A DNA stretch of 64,000 nucleotides from Pseudomonas sp. M47T1. GTDB lineage: Bacteria > Pseudomonadota > Gammaproteobacteria > Pseudomonadales > Pseudomonadaceae. Shown here in pieces: positions 1 through 7,697 of this stretch. Under the pieces are notes generated by a model. The model was not told where the DNA came from. It worked only from the letters and a program-made list of their open reading frames with translations, and did no database searches. Location: assembly GCF_000263855.1 (NCBI RefSeq), contig NZ_AJWX01000002.1, positions 248,001-312,000 of the forward strand, written 5' to 3'. A program made the translations under genes and the position numbers. Within the stretch, counting starts at the first letter, position 1; each line of letters opens with the position of its first letter.

Positions 1-458
1 GCCATCACCGGCATCTGCATGCGTTTCTGTTCTTCCACGCCGCGGGCGAAGTGGCGCTGTGACAAGTGAGACAGTTCGTGAGCCATTACGCCGGCGTACT
101 GGCCTTCGGTGTCGGCGTTCAGGAACAGCCCGCCGTTGACCCCGACAATGCCGCCCGGGGCTGCAAAGGCGTTGAGTTCCTTGCTGTCGATGAGGATGAA
201 TTCCAGGCGGTGGTCTTGCAACTGGCTGCTTTCGGCCAGGCGATACACCGTGCTCTCGACGTAATCCTTGAGCTGCGGGTCGGACAACTGGCCAACCTGG
301 CTGCGCAACATGCCCAGCCAGGCGCGGCCCAGGTCATGTTCCTGTTGGGGCGAGACAATGGCCGAGCTGGCGTCGCCCAGTGACGGCAGGTCGTCAGCGT
401 GAACAGGCAGTGCCAGCAGGCAGGCAAGCGTCAACAGGGTGGGGCGCAATAAAGACAT
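1..458 (-). CDS. M48 family metalloprotease (BepA/YfgC-like), partial
   Basis: N-terminal part of a periplasmic zinc metalloprotease; the gene runs off the left edge of the window. The ATG at 458 is followed by a Sec signal peptide (about residues 1-21, ending VHA) and the M48 peptidase domain. The zinc-binding motif HELSH (HExxH) is visible at residues 127-131. Family members of this type (BepA) sit in the periplasm and act in quality control of outer-membrane protein assembly, degrading stalled LptD or BamA clients; that role is inferred from the family. It is divergently oriented from the TusA-like gene. About 150 residues are visible; the TPR half expected for BepA lies outside the window, so the distinction from other M48 proteins such as LoiP is not proven. 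Confidence 0.85.
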   Translation of the reverse strand, partial: MSLLRPTLLTLACLLALPVHADDLPSLGDASSAIVSPQQEHDLGRAWLGMLRSQVGQLSDPQLKDYVESTVYRLAESSQLQDHRLEFILIDSKELNAFAAPGGIVGVNGGLFLNADTEGQYAGVMAHELSHLSQRHFARGVEEQKRMQMPVM

Positions 459-586
459 GCACTGGGCTCTGAGTCGAGAAAGACCTTACTGTAGCCGGGT
501 CATCAGCAGACGACCAGAGGGGCCGACGCTTGAGGTATTCTAGGCGGCTCGCCCGCAGGCCCGCCGTGCCCAGGAGAAAAAAGCCC

Positions 587-826
587 ATGTCCAACGCTGT
601 ACAGTGCGACGCCGAGCTCGATGCCAGCGGTCTCAATTGCCCATTGCCATTGCTCAAGGCCAAGATGGAGCTCAACCGGCTAAGCGCCGGGGCGGTGCTC
701 AAGGTGATTGCCACCGATGCTGGATCGCAGCGTGATTTTCAGACCTTCGCCCGATTGGCAGGTCATCAGCTGTTACACGAAACTGTACTGGATGGTGTCT
801 ACACCTACTGGCTGAAGAAGGCCTGA
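587..826 (+). CDS. TusA-family sulfurtransferase/sulfur carrier protein
   Basis: A 79-residue cytoplasmic sulfur-carrier protein. The start is the ATG at 587, preceded by CAGGAG, rather than an in-frame upstream ATG at 530. The family signature GLNCPLPLLK is present and Cys18 is the expected persulfide-carrying residue, with the CPxP geometry typical of TusA/YedF/SirA proteins. It lies 38 bp upstream of a PerM-type permease on the same strand. In P. aeruginosa the TusA-like gene at this same locus has been linked to molybdenum-cofactor and nitrate metabolism; I recall this from the literature and do not derive it from the sequence. It is not necessarily the tRNA-thiolation TusA, so no symbol is given. 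Confidence 0.88.
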   Translation: MSNAVQCDAELDASGLNCPLPLLKAKMELNRLSAGAVLKVIATDAGSQRDFQTFARLAGHQLLHETVLDGVYTYWLKKA

Positions 827-864
827 GCGGCGTGCGTGCCCGCTTTTCATAACAAGGAAAACTG

Positions 865-1935
865 ATGTTCAAAGTGCTTCGCGACTGGATACAGCGTTAC
901 TTCTCGGACGAAGAAGCGGTAGTGCTCACGGTGTTGCTGGTGCTGGCCTTCACGGCCGTACTGACCCTGGGCGGCATGCTGGCGCCGGTGTTGGCGGGCA
1001 TGGTCCTGGCGTTCCTGATGCAGGGGTTGGTCAGTGGCCTGGAGCGCCTGCGAGTACCCTCGGGCATGGCTGTGGGACTGGTGTTCGCGCTGTTCATGGG
1101 GGCGCTGGCGGTTTTCATGCTGGTGTTGGTGCCGCTGCTCTGGCATCAGTTGATCACCCTGTTCAACGAATTGCCAGGCATGCTGGGCAAGTGGCAGTCG
1201 CTGCTGTTGCTGTTGCCCGAGCGCTACCCGCACCTGGTGTCGGACGAGCAAGTGCTGCAGGCCATCGAGGCGGCGCGCGGTGAAATCGGCAAGTTCGGCC
1301 AGTGGGCGTTGACCTTTTCGCTGTCGAGCCTGCCGCTGCTGGTCAACATCATGATTTACTTCGTGCTGGTGCCGATCCTGGTGTTCTTCTTTCTCAAGGA
1401 TCGGGCCATGATCGCCCGCTGGGTCAAGGGCTACCTGCCGCGCGAGCGGGCGCTGATCACCCGGGTGGGCCAGGAAATGAACCGCCAGATCGCCAACTAC
1501 ATCCGCGGCAAGGTGATCGAGATCATCATCTGTGGCGTGGCCACTTACATAGCCTTCGTCGCTCTGGGCCTCAACTACGCCGCCCTGCTGGCGCTGCTGG
1601 TGGGCCTGTCGGTGGTGGTGCCCTACGTGGGCGCAGTGGTGGTGACGGTACCGGTTACTCTGATTGCCCTGTTCCAGTGGGGCTGGGGCGACCAGTTCAT
1701 CTATCTGATGGCGGTGTACGGCATCATCCAGACCCTGGATGGCAACGTGCTGGTGCCGCTATTGTTTGCCGGCGCGGTGAACCTGCACCCGGTAGCGATC
1801 ATCTGCGCGGTGCTGCTGTTTGGCGGGCTGTGGGGGTTCTGGGGGATTTTTTTCGCGATCCCGCTGGCCACCCTGTTCAAGGCTGTGCTGGATGCGTGGC
1901 CGAGGAATGAGCCGCAGGTGGCGCCGATTCTTTGA
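865..1935 (+). CDS. AI-2E family transporter (PerM-type permease)
   Basis: A 356-residue polytopic inner-membrane protein. Hydrophobic segments are visible near residues 18-50, 65-95, 155-180 and, in the second half, four more between about 210 and 340, which fits the eight-helix PerM/AI-2E exporter family (formerly UPF0118). A conserved central stretch IANYIRGKVIEIIICG precedes the C-terminal helices. The start ATG at 865 has AAGGAAAAC upstream. Members are linked to autoinducer-2 export, Na+/H+ exchange or stress tolerance, and the substrate here is unknown. It probably forms a two-gene unit with the TusA-like gene 38 bp upstream. Confidence 0.85.
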   Translation: MFKVLRDWIQRYFSDEEAVVLTVLLVLAFTAVLTLGGMLAPVLAGMVLAFLMQGLVSGLERLRVPSGMAVGLVFALFMGALAVFMLVLVPLLWHQLITLFNELPGMLGKWQSLLLLLPERYPHLVSDEQVLQAIEAARGEIGKFGQWALTFSLSSLPLLVNIMIYFVLVPILVFFFLKDRAMIARWVKGYLPRERALITRVGQEMNRQIANYIRGKVIEIIICGVATYIAFVALGLNYAALLALLVGLSVVVPYVGAVVVTVPVTLIALFQWGWGDQFIYLMAVYGIIQTLDGNVLVPLLFAGAVNLHPVAIICAVLLFGGLWGFWGIFFAIPLATLFKAVLDAWPRNEPQVAPIL

Positions 1936-2070
1936 GGGGATCGCGTTATGGCGGCTGGGCGCATGTCTTGGGCTTGCAGCGGCCTTGAGATCGAGCGCCG
2001 CCCGCGCGGCGCTGCGCGATCTCATGAACACCAAAAAAACACAGGCGAACCCCTGGCCGCCATAACGCAA

Positions 2071-2544
2071 TCAGCCCTTATTCAAAGCCTGCGCCGCCAC
2101 CAGCACCGCATCTACATGCCCAGGCACCTTCACCCCGCGCCATTCCTGGCGCAGCACACCGTCCTTGTCGATCAGGAAGGTGCTGCGATCCACGCCCATG
2201 TATTCCTTGCCATACAGCTTCTTCAGCTTGATCACGTCGAACAGTTGGCACAGGGCCTCGTCCTTGTCGCTGATCAGGTCGAAGCTGAACGCCTGCTTGG
2301 CCTTGAAGTTCTCATGGGACTTGATGCCGTCACGGGACACGCCGAACACTTCGGTGTTGGCGGCCTTGAAGGCGTCGTGCTGGTCGCGGAAGCCCTGGCC
2401 CTGGGTGGTGCAGCCCGGGGTGCTGTCCTTGGGGTAGAAGTAGATCACTACCTGCTTGCCTTTCAGGCCGCTCAGGCTGACCGACTGTTCGCCGGTGGCC
2501 GGGGCCTGGAAGTCCGCGACCGGTTTGCCGATTTCAACTGCCAT
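2071..2544 (-). CDS. bcp: Thioredoxin-dependent peroxiredoxin Bcp
   Basis: A 157-residue atypical peroxiredoxin of the BCP/PrxQ family, which reduces hydrogen peroxide and organic hydroperoxides in the cytoplasm. The catalytic motif FYPKDSTPGCTTQ contains the peroxidatic Cys45. The position five residues further on, where PrxQ enzymes such as E. coli BCP carry a resolving Cys, is Gln here, so this looks like the 1-Cys subtype. The ATG at 2544 is chosen because AAGGAAC precedes it; an upstream in-frame ATG at 2583 would overlap the end of gcvR. It is transcribed with gcvR, which ends 14 bp upstream, an arrangement conserved in pseudomonads. Confidence 0.93.
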   Translation of the reverse strand: MAVEIGKPVADFQAPATGEQSVSLSGLKGKQVVIYFYPKDSTPGCTTQGQGFRDQHDAFKAANTEVFGVSRDGIKSHENFKAKQAFSFDLISDKDEALCQLFDVIKLKKLYGKEYMGVDRSTFLIDKDGVLRQEWRGVKVPGHVDAVLVAAQALNKG

Positions 2545-2558
2545 GGGAGCGTTCCTTC

Positions 2559-3119
2559 TCAGATTGGGTTGGTCGGGCGCCATGGCTCGATCAGCGCGTC
2601 CAGGTTCAGGGCGTCGGCGAAGTCCAGGAACTGATCGCGCAGCCAGCTGATCTGCACGCCGGCCGGCAGGGTCACGGTGAACGTGGCGTTGAGCATGGTG
2701 CCGCCGGTTTGCGGGGCCTGGTAGGTGTCACAGGTCAGGTTCTCCAGCTCCACCTGGTGGTCGATGAAGAACTGGCACAGTTCGTTGATGATGTCCGAAC
2801 GGTACACGGAACTGACGTAGGCCACGTAGGGCAGGGCCTGCGGGCGGGTTTCCAGGGTGGCGCTGCGCACCAGGTTGACGGTGAAACCGTGCTTCTTGGC
2901 CAGGGAGCCCAGGCTGGTTTCCAGGCGGGCCAGGGCGTCCCAGTTACCCGAAACCTGCAGTACCAGCGCGCTGCACTCGCCGTGGCGGGTAAGGCGCGAG
3001 GTCACGACCGAGCAACGGCTGTCGTGGCTGGCACGGCACAGGACGTTGGTCAGCTCCATGGGGTTAGGGCCAAGGGCACTGATGACAAGGAATTGTTCGC
3101 GAACTGTGGGGGTGGACAT
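2559..3119 (-). CDS. gcvR: Glycine cleavage system regulator GcvR (ACT domains)
   Basis: A 186-residue protein made of two ACT-type regulatory domains, opening with REQFLVISALGPNPMEL, the usual N-terminal signature of the GcvR family. In enterobacteria GcvR binds GcvA and represses the glycine cleavage operon when glycine is low; in pseudomonads its partner is less certain. There is no DNA-binding domain, consistent with action through protein partners. It lies upstream of and co-directional with bcp and is divergent from dapA, separated from it by 319 bp. Confidence 0.88.
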   Translation of the reverse strand: MSTPTVREQFLVISALGPNPMELTNVLCRASHDSRCSVVTSRLTRHGECSALVLQVSGNWDALARLETSLGSLAKKHGFTVNLVRSATLETRPQALPYVAYVSSVYRSDIINELCQFFIDHQVELENLTCDTYQAPQTGGTMLNATFTVTLPAGVQISWLRDQFLDFADALNLDALIEPWRPTNPI

Positions 3120-3438
3120 GCAGCATTCCTAAAGCGATGAGCGGTCGGTACCGAAAATGGACATGGTGGCTGGGCCGCGTGACCCCGAGATGCCGGGGCA
3201 CTGTACCGGCAACGGCGTCAAAACGCCCGTTGGCAGGGGATCGGCGGCTCAGGAACAGGGGTTTGCCGTGCTTCTGGCACGTTGCAAACCGGACAAACAC
3301 ACCCACCGGTACCGATCAAAGTCTGAAGGGTAGCGAAAAGCGTCGCTCAGGGGAATGCTCGCATCGTGGTACTTCGCTTGTGCAAGGCACATGGCCCCAG
3401 TACCATTACCGCTCTCTTTTTCCGGCAGGAGCGGTTGC
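3120..3438. other. Divergent intergenic region gcvR/dapA
   Basis: 319 bp between two divergent genes. I see no convincing small gene; open frames here lack ribosome sites. It should hold promoters for both flanking operons. The only promoter-like pair I can suggest is listed separately near 3378-3406. Confidence 0.6.
3378..3406 (+). promoter_or_regulatory. dapA: Weak sigma70-like promoter candidate for dapA operon
   Basis: TTGTGC at 3378-3383 and TACCAT at 3401-3406 are separated by 17 bp, and would start RNA about 26 nt before the dapA ATG. Both boxes are imperfect, so this is only a candidate. Confidence 0.3.
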
Positions 3439-4317
3439 ATGATTGCGGGCAGTATGGTGGCACTGGTCACACCCATGGATGCAGAGGGTCGTCTCGACTG
3501 GGACAGCCTGAGCAAACTCGTGGACTTCCACCTGCAAGAAGGCACCGACGCCATCGTTGCAGTGGGGACTACCGGCGAGTCCGCGACCCTGGACTACAAA
3601 GAGCACATCGAAGTGATTCGCCATGTGGTCAAACAGGTGGCTGGCCGCATTCCGGTCATCGCCGGCACGGGCGCCAACTCCACCCGCGAGGCGGTCGAAC
3701 TGACCCGCAACGCCAAGGACGCCGGTGCCGACGCCTGCCTGCTGGTAACCCCGTACTACAACAAGCCGACCCAGGAAGGCCTGTACCAGCACTTCAAGCA
3801 CGTGGCCGAGGCCGTGGACATCCCGCAGATCCTCTACAACGTGCCGGGCCGCACCGCCTGCGACATGAAGGCCGAGACCGTCATTCGCCTGTCCACCGTG
3901 CGCAACATCATCGGCATCAAGGAAGCTACCGGCGACCTGCAGCGCGCCAAGGACATCCTGGCCGGCGTCTCCAGCGACTTCCTGCTGCTGTCCGGCGATG
4001 ACCCGACTGCCGTCGAACTGATCCTGCTGGGCGGCAAGGGCAACATCTCGGTCACCGCCAACGTGGCACCGCGCGCCATGCACGAGCTGTGCGCCGCCGC
4101 CCTGCGTGGCGAGGCCGACCAGGCCCGCGCCATCAACGAACAACTCATGCCGCTGCACAAGAACCTGTTCCTCGAAGCGAACCCGATCCCCGTGAAATGG
4201 GCTTTGCATGAAATGGGCCTGATGCCCGAGGGCATTCGCCTGCCGCTCACCTGGTTGAGCACCCCCTATCACGAAACGCTGCGTCAGGCCCTGCGCCAGA
4301 CAGGCGTCCTGGTCTAA
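3439..4317 (+). CDS. dapA: 4-hydroxy-tetrahydrodipicolinate synthase
   Basis: Condenses pyruvate with aspartate semialdehyde, the first step committed to lysine and diaminopimelate. The ATG at 3439 ([13 protein letters not shown]), preceded by GGCAGGAG, gives 292 residues, the standard family length; longer in-frame starts upstream have no ribosome site. The class I aldolase barrel shows the TTGES substrate loop, the [14 protein letters not shown] segment with the catalytic Tyr, and the Schiff-base lysine in GIKEATGD. It heads a likely operon with bamC (18 bp downstream), an MBL hydrolase and purC, the same order as in P. aeruginosa and P. putida. Confidence 0.97.
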   Translation: MIAGSMVALVTPMDAEGRLDWDSLSKLVDFHLQEGTDAIVAVGTTGESATLDYKEHIEVIRHVVKQVAGRIPVIAGTGANSTREAVELTRNAKDAGADACLLVTPYYNKPTQEGLYQHFKHVAEAVDIPQILYNVPGRTACDMKAETVIRLSTVRNIIGIKEATGDLQRAKDILAGVSSDFLLLSGDDPTAVELILLGGKGNISVTANVAPRAMHELCAAALRGEADQARAINEQLMPLHKNLFLEANPIPVKWALHEMGLMPEGIRLPLTWLSTPYHETLRQALRQTGVLV

Positions 4318-4335
4318 TTTGAGGAAGTACAACGC

Positions 4336-5454
4336 ATGAAGCGATTGGTCGGTCTTTCCGCCCTTGCCGTGGTGATTTCGAGCACCAGCGGCTGTAGTTG
4401 GCTGTGGGGCGAGAATGGTTACTTCCGTGACCGTGGCAGTGATTACCTGGAAGCCCGTCAGACGGCGCCCATGCAGACCCCGCCAGGCGTAGCCCTGGAC
4501 AAGCGCCTGGACCCGCTGCTGCCGATCCCGCGCAACGTGGCTGACGAAGCCCAGCGCACCGGCGAGTACGAAGTACCGCGCCCGTTGCCGCTGCAGGCTT
4601 CCCAGGAAACCACCGACTACACCTTGCAGAAGAACGGCGACGCTCACTGGATCCTGTCCGAGCACCCACCAGCCGAAACCTGGCCGGTGGCCCACCAGTT
4701 CTTTGAAGACAACGGCTTCCGCATTGCCGACGAGCGTCCGCAGACCGGCGAGTTCACCACTGCCTGGCAGCGCTATGACGAGCTGTCGGCGTCCATGGCC
4801 AAGCGCTTGCAAGGTTCGGCCGCCAATGGCGACGCTGAAACCCGCGTGCGTGTGCGTATCGAGCCTGGCGTACAGCGCAACACCAGTGAAGTTTACGTGA
4901 CCACCGTTGGCCGCCCGGCGGGCAGCAGCAGCGACGTTGATTTCCCGAAAATGCCGAGCAACACCGGTACCGACGTGGCCCTGGTGGACGAAATGCTCGC
5001 CAGCATGACCCGCAGCGCCCAGAAGGGTGGTTCGGTGTCGCTGCTGGCTGCGCGTGATTTCGACGCCCCTAGCCGCGTAGCCCTGAGCGAAGACGGCAGC
5101 GGCAACCCGGTGCTGAATGTGGGCACCGACCTGGACCGCGCCTGGTCCAGCGTGGGTCGCGCCCTGGATCACGGCCAGTGGAAGGTTGAAGATATCAACC
5201 GCAGCCTGGGCCTGTACTACATCAACCTGGCGGAAAAACCCGTCAAGAAGGATGACGAGCCTGGCTTCTTCAGCCGCCTGTTCGGCAGCGCGCCGAGCAA
5301 GGAAGAGATCGAAGCCCGCGCCGAGCGCTATCAGGTTCGCCTGAGCAAGGTGGGTGAGAACATTCAGGTTACCGTCGAGAAGAACATCAACACCGTGGCA
5401 CCGGCCGATGTGGCCCGTCGCGTGTTGAGCGTGATCCAGGACAACCTGGGTTAA
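4336..5454 (+). CDS. bamC: Outer membrane assembly lipoprotein BamC
   Basis: A 372-residue lipoprotein of the BAM complex, which folds beta-barrel proteins into the outer membrane. The N-terminal signal ends in a lipobox with lipidated Cys20 (STSGC). An unstructured segment follows (to about residue 100), then two helix-grip domains typical of NlpB/DapX. ATG at 4336 follows GAGGAAG. The historical name dapX reflects this position downstream of dapA. Its stop codon is followed at once by the GTG start of the next gene. Confidence 0.94.
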   Translation: MKRLVGLSALAVVISSTSGCSWLWGENGYFRDRGSDYLEARQTAPMQTPPGVALDKRLDPLLPIPRNVADEAQRTGEYEVPRPLPLQASQETTDYTLQKNGDAHWILSEHPPAETWPVAHQFFEDNGFRIADERPQTGEFTTAWQRYDELSASMAKRLQGSAANGDAETRVRVRIEPGVQRNTSEVYVTTVGRPAGSSSDVDFPKMPSNTGTDVALVDEMLASMTRSAQKGGSVSLLAARDFDAPSRVALSEDGSGNPVLNVGTDLDRAWSSVGRALDHGQWKVEDINRSLGLYYINLAEKPVKKDDEPGFFSRLFGSAPSKEEIEARAERYQVRLSKVGENIQVTVEKNINTVAPADVARRVLSVIQDNLG

Positions 5455-6213
5455 GTGCGCTTCGCCATTCTCGGTAGCGGGAGCCAAGGGAATGGCACGC
5501 TGGTGGTTCACCAGGACACCTATGTCCTGGTCGACTGCGGGTTTTCCCTGCGCGAAACCGAACGCCGGCTTGCCCGCCTGGGCGTACGCCCCGAACAATT
5601 GAGCGCCATCCTGGTTACCCACGAACATGCCGACCACGTGCATGGCGTGGGTTTGCTGTCTCGGCGCTACAATATCCCGGTGTACCTGAGCCGCGGCACC
5701 CTGCGCGCGCTGCGCAAGCCACTGGAGCCCACGGGTTTCGTGGCCTGTGGTGACGTGCTGGACGTCGGCGTGCTCAAGATCAACGTGGTGGGCGTGGCGC
5801 ACGATGCGCTGGAGCCTACCCAGTATGTGTTCAGTGATGGTCAGCGGCGCCTGGGCGTGCTGACCGACCTGGGCTCGTACTGCGGGCGCGTGATGGACAG
5901 TTATCAGGACCTCGATGCTCTGGTGATCGAGTCCAATCACTGCCGCGACCTGCTGGCCAGGGGGCACTACCCGATGTTTCTGAAACAGCGGGTGGGCGGC
6001 TCCCTGGGCCATTTGAACAACCACCAGGCCGCAAACCTGGTGTCCGAGCTGGGCTGGCAAAATCTGCAACACCTGGTGCTGGCCCACCTGAGCAGCAAGA
6101 ACAACCTGCCGCAGCTGGCCCGGCAATGTTTCGTCGACACCCTGGGGTGCGACCCGGACTGGCTGCAACTGGCCGATCAAGATGCAGGGCTCGACTGGCG
6201 ACTTATCGCCTAG
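5455..6213 (+). CDS. MBL-fold metallo-hydrolase (YycJ/WalJ-like)
   Basis: A 252-residue metallo-beta-lactamase-fold protein. The N-terminus MRFAILGSGSQGNG and the metal motif THEHADH (His56, His58, Asp60, His61) are characteristic of the YycJ/WalJ group of putative exonucleases or phosphodiesterases. Further ligand candidates are in the ESNHC segment and near LAHLSSKNN. Translation starts at a GTG placed directly after the bamC stop codon, so coupling with bamC is likely. The biochemical substrate in Pseudomonas is not known to me. Confidence 0.88.
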   Translation: MRFAILGSGSQGNGTLVVHQDTYVLVDCGFSLRETERRLARLGVRPEQLSAILVTHEHADHVHGVGLLSRRYNIPVYLSRGTLRALRKPLEPTGFVACGDVLDVGVLKINVVGVAHDALEPTQYVFSDGQRRLGVLTDLGSYCGRVMDSYQDLDALVIESNHCRDLLARGHYPMFLKQRVGGSLGHLNNHQAANLVSELGWQNLQHLVLAHLSSKNNLPQLARQCFVDTLGCDPDWLQLADQDAGLDWRLIA

Positions 6214-6241
6214 CCCATCTACTTAGCAAGCGGAGCCCATC

Positions 6242-6952
6242 ATGGAAAAACGTGAAGAACTCTACCGTGGCAAAGCAAAGTCGGTTTACAAGACTGACGA
6301 CGCCGATCGCCTGATCCTGCTGTTTCGCAACGACACGTCGGCGTTCGACGGCAAGCGCATTGAACAGCTGGACCGCAAGGGCATGGTGAACAACAAGTTC
6401 AACGCCTTCATCATGCAGAAGCTGGAAGAGGCGGGTGTTCCTACCCAGTTCGACAAGCTGCTGGGCGACAACGAGTGCCTGGTGAAGAAGCTGGACATGA
6501 TTCCGGTGGAGTGCGTAGTGCGCAACTACGCCGCGGGCAGCCTGGTCAAGCGCTTGGGCGTGGAAGAAGGCTTGAAGCTCAACCCTTACACCTTCGAACT
6601 GTTCCTGAAGGACGACGCCAAGGGCGACCCGTTCATCAACGAATCCCACGTAGTGGCGTTCGGCTGGGGCACCGCCGAGCAACTGGCTGAAATGAAGAAG
6701 CTGTCGCTGAAGGTCAACGAAGTGCTGAACAAGCTCTTCGACGACGCCGGCCTGCTGCTGGTGGACTTCAAGCTGGAATTCGGCGTGTTCCACGGCCAGA
6801 TCGTCCTGGGCGACGAATTCAGCCCCGACGGCTGCCGCCTGTGGGACAAGGACACCAAGAAGAAAATGGACAAGGACCGCTTCCGCCAGGGTCTGGGTGA
6901 CGTGATCGAAGCCTACGAAGAAGTCGCCAAGCGCCTGGGCGTGCCGCTGTAA
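6242..6952 (+). CDS. purC: Phosphoribosylaminoimidazole-succinocarboxamide synthase
   Basis: SAICAR synthetase, the eighth step of de novo purine synthesis, joining CAIR and aspartate with ATP. At 236 residues it has the short bacterial length. Visible family features are YRGKAKSVY at the start (nucleotide loop), the [10 protein letters not shown] segment and the DFKLEFG...GDEFSPD catalytic stretch near residues 175-200. It starts 28 bp after the MBL hydrolase gene and closes the dapA-bamC-MBL-purC run just before tRNA-Ser. Confidence 0.97.
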   Translation: MEKREELYRGKAKSVYKTDDADRLILLFRNDTSAFDGKRIEQLDRKGMVNNKFNAFIMQKLEEAGVPTQFDKLLGDNECLVKKLDMIPVECVVRNYAAGSLVKRLGVEEGLKLNPYTFELFLKDDAKGDPFINESHVVAFGWGTAEQLAEMKKLSLKVNEVLNKLFDDAGLLLVDFKLEFGVFHGQIVLGDEFSPDGCRLWDKDTKKKMDKDRFRQGLGDVIEAYEEVAKRLGVPL

Positions 6953-7004
6953 GTCGGCAAGCCAACGCAAGCGTTTGATACCACGCAAATTTTTTCAAAA
7001 AAGG

Positions 7005-7034
7005 TTTCGCCTTTGTAAAAAGTGCTGGTATCAT
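7005..7034 (+). promoter_or_regulatory. Promoter of tRNA-Ser(CGA)
   Basis: A -10 box TATCAT at 7029-7034 and a weak -35 TTTCGC at 7005-7010 (18-bp spacer) sit directly upstream of the tRNA. The bases after the -10 box are GCGCGCC, a GC-rich discriminator of the kind seen at stringently controlled stable-RNA promoters. Predicted start is a few nucleotides before the mature 5' end. Confidence 0.6.
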
Positions 7035-7044
7035 GCGCGCCACT

Positions 7045-7134
7045 GGAGAGATGCCGGAGTGGCCGAACGGGACGGATTCGAAATCCGTTGTACTGGCGAC
7101 AGTACCTAGGGTTCAAATCCCTATCTCTCCGCCA
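7045..7134 (+). tRNA. tRNA-Ser(CGA)
   Basis: A 90-nt serine tRNA with encoded CCA end. The acceptor stem GGAGAGA pairs with TCTCTCC, the anticodon arm ACGGA-TTCGAAA-TCCGT carries anticodon CGA (reads UCG), a long class II variable arm (GTACTGGCGACAGTAC) follows, and the T arm has GTTCAAATC. The last 17 bases lie in a 20-bp direct repeat found again at 11888-11907, so this tRNA is the attachment site of the island downstream; insertion left the tRNA intact. Confidence 0.96.
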
Positions 7135-7137
7135 TAT
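7118..7137 (+). repeat. Left attachment repeat (attL core) of the tRNA-Ser island
   Basis: This 20-bp sequence, which starts TCCCTATCTC and covers the 3' end of tRNA-Ser, is repeated exactly at 11888-11907. The similarity continues imperfectly for about 37 bp on the right side of both copies (roughly 49 of 57 bases identical overall by my count). It is the expected scar of a tyrosine-integrase element inserted in a tRNA. Confidence 0.85.
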
Positions 7138-7186
7138 TTAAAAAACCTTTGTAAATCAATGAGTTGCGAAGGTTAAGAAACAGCGA

Positions 7187-7221
7187 TTTGTAGCAGTGGT
7201 TTGCAGCAGGTTTTGCAAAAC
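7187..7221 (+). repeat. Left arm-type direct repeats (putative integrase sites)
   Basis: TTTGTAGCAG at 7187 and TTTGCAGCAG at 7200, 13 nt apart, followed by TTTTGC at 7211. The same word recurs as a 13-nt-spaced pair near the right end of the island (11804 and 11817). Same orientation, placed inside the att core; interpretation as arm sites is inferred. Confidence 0.5.
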
Positions 7222-7248
7222 ACAGCGAATAAATCGCTGTTTTTTTTC
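7222..7248 (+). terminator. Rho-independent terminator downstream of tRNA-Ser
   Basis: ACAGCGA at 7222-7228 pairs perfectly with TCGCTGT at 7234-7240 around a 5-nt loop, and is followed by a run of eight T. It belongs to the island and probably replaces the native tRNA terminator, which was displaced to 11912. Confidence 0.85.
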
Positions 7249-7479
7249 GTCTGTCCTTTTTCGATTGAGTTATGAGTGTTAACGCCCTGTCCATCAGCCG
7301 TTACCCTCTGTGGCCGTCTATGGTTTGTGAAAGGGTGTCGGCCGGGGAAGGTGCGTCCGGACCTGTTGAGACGTATTGGAGGGTGTCTGGTGTGCCTGCT
7401 TGGCTGCCGGTGGTTGACTGGGTACACCCGGGGAGCCACTTGTCTATTTTGGCTTTTCTCTCTTTGTCCTAATGTCCTA
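7249..7479. other. Island left-end non-coding stretch
   Basis: Between the terminator and the retron promoter. A 66-codon frame starting at ATG 7272 (MSVNALSISRYPLWPSMVCE...) is open to 7472 but has no well-spaced ribosome site; I cannot recognise it and rate it as a weak candidate only. No other gene is visible. Confidence 0.35.
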
Positions 7480-7508
7480 TTGCCATGTGTTTGCCTTTCG
7501 GGCATAAA
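7480..7508 (+). promoter_or_regulatory. Promoter for the retron RNA/RT transcript
   Basis: TTGCCA at 7480-7485 (5 of 6 to TTGACA) and CATAAA at 7503-7508 (4 of 6 to TATAAT) with an optimal 17-bp spacer. The predicted start, about 7514-7516, coincides with the first bases of the a1 strand of the proposed retron RNA, which supports both predictions. Confidence 0.6.
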
Positions 7509-7512
7509 GGGC

Positions 7513-7664
7513 GAGGGCACCCCTCCAAGCTTTAACTATGCAGTGCTACCACTGCAATGATCGTTAATGTAAGGACATATGCTACTGTGAGTTACGCTGA
7601 GACTATCGATTCGCAATGTTATGAGTCTCGCGGGGCGTAAGGTAAATAGCGGGGGGTGCCGCTT
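7513..7664 (+). ncRNA. Proposed retron msr-msd RNA (template/primer for msDNA)
   Basis: Retron RTs use a non-coding RNA encoded just upstream. Here an inverted repeat fits a1/a2: 7516-7525 pairs with 7651-7660 (one G-U), extended by 7513-7515 with 7662-7664 across a bulged G7661. The trinucleotide AGC at 7528-7530 follows a1 closely, making G7529 the likely branching guanosine. An msr hairpin is GCAGTG-CTAC-CACTGC at 7540-7555; a small one is ATGT-AAGG-ACAT at 7567-7578. The msd stem is 7595-7604 with 7624-7632 (CGC, bulged T, GAGACT against AGTCTCGCG). TGAGTTAC at 7588-7595 precedes the msd stem; I recall a similar word at the msr/msd boundary of retron Ec86. Boundaries are approximate and no folding program was run. 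A short GAGGG/CCCTC hairpin within a1 could compete with a1/a2. Confidence 0.65.
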
Positions 7665-7668
7665 CTTA

Positions 7669-7691
7669 CTCCGGTAGCGTACAGGCCGGAG
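7669..7691 (+). promoter_or_regulatory. Hairpin covering the RT Shine-Dalgarno
   Basis: CTCCGG at 7669-7674 pairs with CCGGAG at 7686-7691, an 11-nt loop between. The 3' arm overlaps GGAGG (7688-7692), the ribosome site for the TTG start of the RT at 7698. It may hold down RT translation relative to the RNA. Confidence 0.5.
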
Positions 7692-7697
7692 GCTGCC

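Noticed and set aside
3406..6180. A 924-codon open frame on the minus strand opposite dapA-bamC-MBL
   Set aside because: It is antisense to three well-recognised genes, has low-complexity His/Gln/Val-rich composition and no family resemblance; such frames arise from third-position G/C bias.
7513..7525. GAGGG-CAC-CCCTC as an independent small hairpin or terminator
   Set aside because: No T tract follows, and the same bases fit the a1 strand of the retron RNA better; kept as a competing fold only.
7656..7697. GTG at 7656 as RT start
   Set aside because: It lies inside the proposed a2 strand, has no Shine-Dalgarno, and the TTG at 7698 has GGAGG at ideal distance.
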